Shown here: piece after piece, positions 1 through 5,003 of the stretch
Layout: each line of letters opens with the position of its first letter
How positions within the stretch are numbered: position 1 is the stretch's first letter
Assembly: GCA_016926235.1 (NCBI GenBank)
Contig: JAFGOZ010000395.1
Location: 1 to 12,148 of the forward strand
Length of the DNA stretch: 12,148 bases
Source of the DNA: Bacteroidales bacterium
GTDB taxonomy: Bacteria > Bacteroidota > Bacteroidia > Bacteroidales > UBA10428
Direction of reading: 5' to 3'
The notes under the pieces: generated by a model
The model's input: only the letters and a program-made list of their open reading frames with translations
Database searches by the model: none
What the model was told of the DNA's origin: nothing
Translations under genes and position numbers: made by a program

Positions 1-5
1 AATTT

Positions 6-26
6 CAGTGGCACTAAATTCCACTG
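6..26. repeat. Short inverted repeat at left edge
   Basis: CAGTGG (6-11) pairs perfectly with CCACTG (21-26) across a 9-nt spacer. CACT is also repeated directly three times (12-15, 22-25, 28-31). It could be an operator or part of a larger feature cut by the window edge. Six-bp arms are short enough to arise by chance. Confidence 0.3.
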
Positions 27-82
27 TCACTGTCTCAAAAAGTCTTCAAAAAGTAGGTTTTATCTTGTCACCCTGTCTACCC

Positions 83-120
83 CCCCCTGAAAAAACAAAA
101 AAAGAACACTATTTCGGGGG
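83..120. repeat. Imperfect C/G-rich inverted repeat
   Basis: CCCCC (83-87), a bulged T (88) and GAAA (89-92) pair with TTTCGGGGG (112-120). This gives a nine-pair stem with one bulge and a 19-nt A-rich loop. The G/C block stands out in AT-rich surroundings. It could be a transcript hairpin (terminator of an upstream gene or leader structure) or an origin element. The trailing sequence is A-rich and not a clean U-tract, so I do not call it a terminator. Confidence 0.4.
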
Positions 121-172
121 AAATTGCATTTAAAAATGGCTTTTGCTTTTTTTTTGAGTATTTAGTTACAGA

Positions 173-191
173 AGGGAGCAAATTGCTCCCT
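173..191. repeat. Perfect 9-bp-arm palindrome before the first gene
   Basis: AGGGAGCAA (173-181) is the exact reverse complement of TTGCTCCCT (183-191), with a single central A at 182. It ends 11 nt before the first possible start codon at 203 and 32 nt before the alternative start at 224. A dyad at this spot could be an operator for the DNA-binding protein encoded next, or a hairpin in the 5' leader affecting translation. Confidence 0.55.
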
Positions 192-202
192 CAAAAAATA
201 AA

Positions 203-424
203 ATGTATTTAAAATCTTGTAAAATGAAAAAGATTAGAAAACCACAAAATGTAAAGATGAATCTCTCTCTTGAGAAGGACTTTTATGAACTCCTTCAGGA
301 GAAAGCCAAGAAGGACTACGTTAGAACAGCCACTTGGACAAAGCAGTACCTGATGAAGAAACTGCTTGAAAAAAATAACAGCGATTTAATGTCAAACTTA
401 AATGGAAATAGAATGGGACTTTAA
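203..424 (+). CDS. Small ribbon-helix-helix-like DNA-binding protein
   Basis: This is a 73-aa basic protein. After a Lys/Arg-rich N-terminus, the segment from about residue 17 reads like a ribbon-helix-helix fold: a short alternating strand (VKMNLSL), a helix (about residues 24-36), a turn, then a second helix with the pattern VRTATWTKQYLMKKLL. The C-terminal 15 residues are Asn/Ser-rich and look disordered. An in-frame ATG at 224, preceded by an A-rich stretch, is an equally good start and gives 66 aa. The 3' end overlaps the primase-helicase start by 23 nt, which implies co-transcription. RHH proteins are commonly plasmid or element regulators (copy control, partition, excision); which role applies here cannot be told. 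The fold call rests on sequence pattern only. Confidence 0.65.
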   Translation: MYLKSCKMKKIRKPQNVKMNLSLEKDFYELLQEKAKKDYVRTATWTKQYLMKKLLEKNNSDLMSNLNGNRMGL

Positions 425-2600
425 CGAAAACGTTAATTCAGACTGGGAAGAGAATCATAATGTCAATTCAGACGGAATAGGTAACATTAATAATAATGTA
501 ACGCCTCAAAATGACAGCGATGAATTTGGACTGTCAATAATACCAGTATCCTCAGCAAAAATTCCCTTCGATAAATGGGGGAAGTACCAGAGCAAAATTG
601 CTCCTATTTCACTCTGGCACTCACACTTTATAAATCAAGGTACTGTCGGAATAATTACTGGCAAGGTTAGCGGTAATCTTCAATGCATCGATGTAGATGT
701 CAAGAATGACCCGAAGAGAACCATCATGAAAGAGTTCTCTGCCATTATCCCTGATGAACTTCTAAAAAGATTAATCATCCAAACAACCCCCAATAATGGT
801 TTCCACCTTATCTACAGGTGTCCAGAGGCAATAATTGACGGTAATCAAAAACTTGCTCTGGATATAAGCGGTGAAGTAATTATTGAAACCCGTGGAGAAG
901 GTGGGTACTTCTGCACGAGCAAAGGCAACAATAAGATATTGCAGGGTATATTCAACCTTCAGACTCTTGATATTAATATTCCTATTATCACCTCCGAAGA
1001 ACGTAATCTGCTTCTGGAATTAGCCAGAAGCCTGACAAGGTATTTTCCGAGAGTTACTGATGATAAATCAAAGAACGGTAAACAGTTTACTTACACAGAA
1101 CCCGCTATAAATGATTTCAATAATAAATACTCGATTATTGATTTATTTATCAAGCATAACTGGACGGTGGTGAAGGAGGATGATGAGAAGGTTTATCTGC
1201 TTAGAGACGGTTCTTCAGCACCCTATTCGGGTTATTATTTTAAAGAAAGCAAGACTTTCTTTTGCTTTTCTACGTCAACAGGATTTAAACCTGAGAAACC
1301 TTACAATCATTTTCAGGTGCTTCAGGTTCTGGAAGGCAAGAATGATTATAAATCGACACTCAGATTATTACCATCTTTTGGGTTTGACGTACAATCCAAA
1401 CCTGATAAGGTAACATCAGATGATATCGCCAAATATCTTAACGGAATTGGTATACATTATGACAGTTTCGTTCAGGACTTAACATTTGGTGGATATATTA
1501 TTGATGAAAGGTTATATAACACGATTTTTATCAACCTGAAGAAGCATTTCGATAAGGAAGTGTCCCGTCAAAGGTTTGAAGAGGTTATTAAATCAAACTA
1601 TATCCAGACTATTAATCCGATATTGGAGTTCATTGAAGCAAACAAACACAGACATCCTGTAGGCACTTTCGAGAAGTGGCTGGATTGTATGGTACTCAGG
1701 AATAAATCAATTGATAAAGCCACTGTGCTTAAATATCTGAAAAAATGGTATGTCGGGATGATTGCACAGGCACTCGATGGAGAATACCCTAACGAGTTCT
1801 TTCTTACCCTAATTTCTGTTCAGCAGGGAATCGGCAAGACAACACTTTTGCGAAATTATGTTCTGCCAAAAGAATTGCATTCCTATCGCAAAGAGCACTC
1901 TTTGAGTTTTGATGATGATTTTAAAGTTCTGATGTCTCAAGCGATGCTAATTGTGGATGATGAAATGGATGGCAGGACATATGAAGCCGACAAAACATTT
2001 AAAACGGTGTTAAGCACCAAGGAAATTACTACCCGCAGAAAGTATGATAGAAGGATATCAACCATCAAACGTAGGTGCTCATTTGCTGGCAGTGGTAATA
2101 ACCTTGCGGTTGTCAGGGAACAGCAAAATAGAAGGATTATACCCGTTGAAATCGAAAAAATCTACTTTGAAAGATTATCAGCAATTGATTATACAGATTT
2201 GTTTATAGAAGCATACCACCTATATGCAAATGGCTTTCAATATTCATTTCAGCACACGGATAGGACTTCTCTTATCAAGTTATATGATGATTATGTCCAA
2301 AAATCAGATGTGGACTTGATAATGGAAGAATATATTCAACTGCCAGAAACAGTTGGCGATGCATTTTACCTTACAAATCTGGATGGTGTTACTGGATTAA
2401 TTCGCAAATTTCCAGAATATGTCAAGCGCATTAACGTGCCAACTTTTGGCAAAATAATGGCGGAACGTGGATTTGAGTTAGTAAGGAAGGGTAAAAACCG
2501 TGCTTCTTGTTATTGCATTAGCAGAAATAGCAGGATTGTATCATTGATTGGTGATGACACGCAGTCGTGGCGATTGAATTATAGTGAGATAGTGGGATAA
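402..2600 (+). CDS. PrimPol / VirE-type primase-helicase (replication protein of a mobile element)
   Basis: A 732-aa protein with two parts. The first ~40 residues are Asn/Asp/Glu-rich and probably disordered. Residues about 45-200 match the bifunctional primase-polymerase N-terminal domain: a G-I-I-T-G-x-x-S-G-N segment, a catalytic D97-V-D99 pair and G133-F-H135 followed by L-I-Y-R. The C-terminal part resembles the VirE/VapE P-loop family. Its Walker A is G476-I-G-K479-T480, its Walker B is M515-L-I-V-D519-D520-E521, and F561-A-G-S-G-N566 sits in a sensor-like position. Such fusions synthesise primers and unwind DNA for replication of satellites, phage-like islands and plasmids. VirE/VapE proteins are named after a virulence-associated locus but are not virulence factors in themselves. 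The gene overlaps the RHH-like gene, so one promoter upstream of 203 probably serves both. No internal frameshift is seen. Confidence 0.88.
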   Translation: MEIEWDFNENVNSDWEENHNVNSDGIGNINNNVTPQNDSDEFGLSIIPVSSAKIPFDKWGKYQSKIAPISLWHSHFINQGTVGIITGKVSGNLQCIDVDVKNDPKRTIMKEFSAIIPDELLKRLIIQTTPNNGFHLIYRCPEAIIDGNQKLALDISGEVIIETRGEGGYFCTSKGNNKILQGIFNLQTLDINIPIITSEERNLLLELARSLTRYFPRVTDDKSKNGKQFTYTEPAINDFNNKYSIIDLFIKHNWTVVKEDDEKVYLLRDGSSAPYSGYYFKESKTFFCFSTSTGFKPEKPYNHFQVLQVLEGKNDYKSTLRLLPSFGFDVQSKPDKVTSDDIAKYLNGIGIHYDSFVQDLTFGGYIIDERLYNTIFINLKKHFDKEVSRQRFEEVIKSNYIQTINPILEFIEANKHRHPVGTFEKWLDCMVLRNKSIDKATVLKYLKKWYVGMIAQALDGEYPNEFFLTLISVQQGIGKTTLLRNYVLPKELHSYRKEHSLSFDDDFKVLMSQAMLIVDDEMDGRTYEADKTFKTVLSTKEITTRRKYDRRISTIKRRCSFAGSGNNLAVVREQQNRRIIPVEIEKIYFERLSAIDYTDLFIEAYHLYANGFQYSFQHTDRTSLIKLYDDYVQKSDVDLIMEEYIQLPETVGDAFYLTNLDGVTGLIRKFPEYVKRINVPTFGKIMAERGFELVRKGKNRASCYCISRNSRIVSLIGDDTQSWRLNYSEIVG

Positions 2601-2658
2601 AACGTAAAGAGAACAGCAAAAGGTAAGACCTGAAGCAAAAAATAAATAATATTTAATA

Positions 2659-3030
2659 ATGAAAATAATGAAAATAAAATTATTAGAACTTAATGATGAA
2701 GAGGCTTATGCTATTGAAAATGGTGACGAAATTAATGAGGGTATTTATTCACCAAAATATGATACTCAAGATGAAGATTACTATCATGACCAATTATACT
2801 GCTTGCTTGAAAGTATTGGGGAGTTAAGATACTATGTTAACCGTCACGAAACGGCTGAAAGAGACTTCAGAGCAATAGAGGCTCTAATTATTAATTCGAT
2901 TAGCAAAGTATCATATAATAATATCATGGAGTTACTCTTTCTGTGGAAAATGTGGCTCAAAAGAGACATAGATGAGTCATGGGAAACTTATTATGATTTG
3001 AAAGAATACGTTAATAACACATTTAAATAA
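2659..3030 (+). CDS. Small acidic protein of unknown function
   Basis: I do not recognise this 123-aa protein. It is acidic: about 26 Asp/Glu against about 14 Lys/Arg by my count, with acidic residues concentrated in the first half (for example DTQDEDYYHD). The second half is predicted helical, with Trp/Leu-rich segments (MELLFLWKMWLK). There is no signal peptide or membrane segment. It begins 58 nt after the primase-helicase stop and may be co-transcribed with it. Two in-frame ATGs (2659 and 2668) are possible starts. Small acidic proteins on mobile elements are sometimes DNA mimics or anti-restriction factors, but nothing specific supports that here. Confidence 0.7.
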   Translation: MKIMKIKLLELNDEEAYAIENGDEINEGIYSPKYDTQDEDYYHDQLYCLLESIGELRYYVNRHETAERDFRAIEALIINSISKVSYNNIMELLFLWKMWLKRDIDESWETYYDLKEYVNNTFK

Positions 3031-3232
3031 TAACGTGCAATTAAAATTGATGTGGTTATAAATCCCAAAATTATTATGATTTAAATTGAATGGCTGCTCC
3101 CGTTTAACATAAAAAACAGTAAAAGCAGGTTGATTCACAAACTATCCTGCTTTTCAGTTTTCTCACCTAAGTTCTATTACCAATTATTTAACTTAAATTC
3201 ATAAACCCATAATTTTAACTTTTATTAAACCG
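3031..3232. other. Intergenic region between acidic gene and XRE gene
   Basis: A 202-bp AT-rich gap without a plausible gene. It contains the candidate terminator at 3121-3154. Just before the HTH gene, TAATTTTA (3210-3217) matches the Bacteroidota -7 consensus TAnnTTTG in all but the last fixed base. This is too weak in such AT-rich DNA to call a promoter. Confidence 0.4.
3121..3154 (+). terminator. Candidate intrinsic terminator
   Basis: AAAAGCAGG (3121-3129) and CCTGCTTTT (3146-3154) form a perfect 9-bp stem with a 16-nt loop. It is followed on the plus strand by a T-rich stretch (TTTT within the stem end, then CAGTTTTCT). It lies 90 nt after the acidic gene and would separate the replication module from the HTH gene. 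The loop is longer than usual and the U-tract is interrupted, so function is uncertain. The A-rich left side could make it bidirectional. Confidence 0.45.
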
Positions 3233-3448
3233 ATGCTTCTTAAAGAACTGCTGAAGTCCAAAGGCTTAAAGCAGAATTGGCTTGCGAGCAAAATATGGGT
3301 TTCCGAAGTGACCGTCTGCAATTGGTGTGCGGGAAATAGTGTGTCAAAGAAATCGCAACTTCAGAAGATTAGTGAATTGCTTGAGGTATCGGTAAAAACT
3401 ATTATAAATAAATGGAGAAAGAATCCAAATTATGATAGCATCACTTAG
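3233..3448 (+). CDS. Small XRE-family helix-turn-helix protein
   Basis: A 71-aa protein that is almost entirely an HTH_3 (Cro/CI-like) domain. Helix 1 is LLKELLKSKGLK. The HTH core is QNWLASKIWVSEVTVCNWCAGN, split here as helix 2 (QNWLASKI) and recognition helix (SEVTVCNWCAG). It is followed by the usual LQKISELLEVSVKTII tail. It is probably a sequence-specific repressor or excision/lysogeny-type switch of the island. The gene stands alone, with a terminator-like hairpin upstream and convergent minus-strand genes downstream (17-nt gap). The Trp and Cys residues inside the HTH are unusual but lie at permissive positions. Its target is unknown. Confidence 0.8.
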   Translation: MLLKELLKSKGLKQNWLASKIWVSEVTVCNWCAGNSVSKKSQLQKISELLEVSVKTIINKWRKNPNYDSIT

Positions 3449-3465
3449 GCTGTTGGAATTGCTTT

Positions 3466-3660
3466 TTACCCTGCTATCCCATTGATGAAAGTTTCGACAA
3501 ACCCGATAATTTTCCTCAGTATCCTATCGCCAATTTTCTTACGCTGTAATAGCGTTGGTTTTTCACTGTCGAGAAGTTCCAGTATTTCATCTCGCATCGG
3601 CTCTTGTTCGGAGTACAGGGAATTTTCAATCAATAATGGAATGCAAGTTTTGGGACTCAT
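3466..3660 (-). CDS. Small hypothetical protein downstream of the ArdC/IrrE-like gene
   Basis: I do not recognise this 64-aa protein. It starts 53 nt after the stop of the minus-strand metalloprotease gene and could share its transcript. The sequence has normal protein character: a charged helical middle (PMRDEILELLDSEKP, then LQRKKIGDRILRKI) and a hydrophobic C-terminal segment (IIGFVETFINGIAG). A plus-strand reading of the same bases (3482-3694) gives a Ser/Ile-rich product typical of an antisense shadow, so I prefer the minus strand. Its short length keeps this tentative. Confidence 0.5.
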   Translation of the reverse strand: MSPKTCIPLLIENSLYSEQEPMRDEILELLDSEKPTLLQRKKIGDRILRKIIGFVETFINGIAG

Positions 3661-3713
3661 GCGAGGGTTTTATGCGATTAGGGAACTGAAATAACGGGAC
3701 TATATATGTTTTC

Positions 3714-4586
3714 TTAAAAAAGCGAATTCGGAGTCGGTTTTAAAATCTTATTAGTTGGCTGGAGAAACATATTGTCGATTTTATCCGCCACCTTTATTAC
3801 AGTCTCATAACTAAACTGCAACAAGTCATCAATGCCAGTTATGTATCCAGACAAATATTCCGCAGATTTTGGAATTAGTCCCAATTTTGTGCTAATTAGA
3901 TAACTAACTGTCTCTGCTTCAAGTTCTTCATTGCTTCTGGTTAATTTTCCCCTTTCTGGGAGAACTAATCTTTTATCTGGATTTGTTTTACGGAGTTCCA
4001 TGTGACCAGTATGACCACAGAGAATATGTGCCAATTCATGTAACAGTACTGTAAAATTCTCTTCCACCGTTGCACCTTCTTTTAAACAAATCTCCAAACG
4101 TCCTGCCAATGCAGTGGTTACAAATCCTGCTTTGAAATATGACAAAGGCTTTTGAATTACTGGAATGCCCCACGTTTTTGCCATATAGATAGCACCGTGA
4201 TAAATCTGAGGGTTAAGGTGACCTTTAACCTCAAATAATTTCTCTCCAAGCATCCTGTTCAAAAAGTCAATCGGGTTATCCTCTCCTTCAGTATCCATCA
4301 CATCATATACCAACATAACAGGTGATTTCGGAGCAAGAATAATGTATGGTTTTGCATCCTTCTTGATGGTGCGATTAAAATTCTTTCTCCAGTATGAGGT
4401 CCCACCAAAAAAGGTTACTTCTTCATTCTGAATATATACCAGCATTGTGTTGAAGCGGGAATAGTGGTCGAATTTTGCAATAAAATCAATGAACTTGGTG
4501 AAGGTGTCTGCCTTACGTAGATTCCAACTACGTCTGATTAGTTCATCTATTGTGAATTTGTCATTGATATACTTTTCTTCTCTCAT
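3714..4586 (-). CDS. ArdC-like N-domain fused to ImmA/IrrE-type zinc metallopeptidase
   Basis: A 290-aa protein. Residues about 20-100 resemble the ssDNA-binding N-terminal domain of ArdC/LtrC-type anti-restriction proteins: the pattern Y-S-x-F-N-x-M-L-V-x-x-Q (from Y42), then W-R-x-x-x-x-R-x-I-K-K-x-A-K-P and I-I-L-A-P. The C-terminal half is a zincin of the ImmA/IrrE kind. It has H183-E184-L-A-H187 and a downstream Glu-rich helix E221-L-E-A-E225 that should supply the third zinc ligand. In the family, ArdC proteins shield incoming DNA from restriction, while ImmA/IrrE proteins cleave XRE-type repressors. The gene is divergent from an XRE regulator and its defence operon across 126 bp, which fits either role: relieving repression of the operon, or countering restriction. 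No signal peptide; cytoplasmic. It probably forms a transcription unit with the 64-aa gene downstream. Confidence 0.85.
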   Translation of the reverse strand: MREEKYINDKFTIDELIRRSWNLRKADTFTKFIDFIAKFDHYSRFNTMLVYIQNEEVTFFGGTSYWRKNFNRTIKKDAKPYIILAPKSPVMLVYDVMDTEGEDNPIDFLNRMLGEKLFEVKGHLNPQIYHGAIYMAKTWGIPVIQKPLSYFKAGFVTTALAGRLEICLKEGATVEENFTVLLHELAHILCGHTGHMELRKTNPDKRLVLPERGKLTRSNEELEAETVSYLISTKLGLIPKSAEYLSGYITGIDDLLQFSYETVIKVADKIDNMFLQPTNKILKPTPNSLF

Positions 4587-4620
4587 TGTTTGAATGTAAT
4601 AAGGTAATGGTTACTCAGTT

Positions 4621-4659
4621 AAAGAAATATTCTTAAAAGTAGTAAATAGATATTTCTTT
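4621..4659. repeat. 10-bp inverted repeat in the divergent intergenic region
   Basis: AAAGAAATAT (4621-4630) and ATATTTCTTT (4650-4659) are exact reverse complements separated by 19 nt. The right arm lies where the -33 element of the rightward promoter should be. The left arm also begins a smaller dyad, AAGAA-ATA-TTCTT (4622-4634). It could be a second operator for the XRE regulator or a site serving the leftward gene. AT-rich sequence raises the chance of coincidence. Confidence 0.45.
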
Positions 4660-4684
4660 CTTCAATAATCATTTGGTATATTTG
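4653..4684 (+). promoter_or_regulatory. Bacteroidota-type promoter for the defence operon
   Basis: TATATTTG (4677-4684) matches the Bacteroidota -7 consensus TAnnTTTG perfectly and lies 28 nt before the XRE start codon at 4713. A weak -33 element, TTTC (4653-4656) against consensus TTTG, is spaced 20 nt upstream, which is the expected distance. The -7 box abuts and slightly overlaps a strong dyad (4683-4710), so repressor binding there could block transcription. Confidence 0.55.
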
Positions 4685-4710
4685 ACTATATTGTCTAATC
4701 AATATCGTCA
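4683..4710. promoter_or_regulatory. 28-bp dyad, probable operator of the XRE regulator
   Basis: TGACTATATTG (4683-4693) and CAATATCGTCA (4700-4710) form an inverted repeat with 10 of 11 pairs matched across a 6-nt spacer (4694-4699). It sits between the -7 box and the ATG of the XRE gene at 4713, the usual position of an autoregulatory operator. XRE dimers bind dyads of about this size. Binding by this protein is inferred from position. Confidence 0.65.
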
Positions 4711-4712
4711 TA

Positions 4713-5003
4713 ATGAAAAGTGCGTCATTTGGTAAGTACTTAAAACAGGTTCGGGAAGAAAAAAACATCCCACAAAGGAAGGTAGCACACCGACTTGATA
4801 TCGATACCAGTACTCTCTCAAAAATTGAACTTGGAGAGCGGCAAATAACAGTATCTATGATTGAAGGACTGGCTGATGCTCTGGGACTTGAATACAAAGA
4901 CCTGCAAATAAAATTCATTACTGAAAAAATTTTGCATGATTTTAATGACCAGCCATTTTTGAAGGAAGCATTATTGGAAACATTAAAACAAATAAATGCA
5001 TAG
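4713..5003 (+). CDS. XRE-family regulator of the defence operon (controller-protein-like)
   Basis: A 96-aa protein with an N-terminal HTH_3 domain at about residues 5-62. It contains FGKYLKQVREEK, the HTH PQRKVAHRLDIDTSTLSKIE with the characteristic TLSKIELGER end of the recognition helix, then MIEGLADALGL. The C-terminal ~30 residues are helical and may serve dimerisation. Single-domain XRE proteins of this type often precede restriction-modification genes and act as controllers that time methylase and nuclease expression. The 3' end overlaps the helicase's first ATG by 8 nt, so translational coupling is likely. A dyad at 4683-4710 over its own promoter suggests autoregulation. The divergent IrrE-like protease is a plausible partner that could inactivate it. 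Confidence 0.88.
   Translation: MKSASFGKYLKQVREEKNIPQRKVAHRLDIDTSTLSKIELGERQITVSMIEGLADALGLEYKDLQIKFITEKILHDFNDQPFLKEALLETLKQINA

Larger units (their letters stand above)
1..202. other. Non-coding leader region upstream of the replication module
   Basis: I see no convincing gene here. The stretch has a strongly skewed composition: an uninterrupted run of 8 C (80-87), A-rich blocks (90-106) and a T9 run (147-155) within AT-rich DNA. It contains several inverted repeats listed separately (6-26, 83-120, 173-191). It directly precedes a small DNA-binding protein and a primase-helicase, so it could hold regulatory sequence or a replication origin for the element. No iteron series that would prove an origin was recognised. 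Confidence 0.5.

Noticed and set aside
1180..1413. Plus-strand 77-aa frame inside the primase-helicase gene
   Set aside because: It is fully contained in another frame of a well-supported gene and has no recognisable domain.
3210..3217. TAATTTTA as a -7 promoter box for the 71-aa XRE gene
   Set aside because: It lacks the final G of the TAnnTTTG consensus and such matches are frequent by chance in AT-rich intergenic DNA; no clear -33 element accompanies it.
3482..3694. Plus-strand 70-aa reading frame opposite the 64-aa minus-strand gene
   Set aside because: The product is Ser/Ile-rich in the manner of an antisense translation, while the minus-strand frame has normal composition and sits in a plausible transcription unit.
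4619..4918. Minus-strand 99-aa reading frame over the divergent region and XRE gene
   Set aside because: It lies antisense to a clear XRE gene, covers the promoter and operator region, and its product (Ser/Cys/Ile-rich) resembles no protein family.
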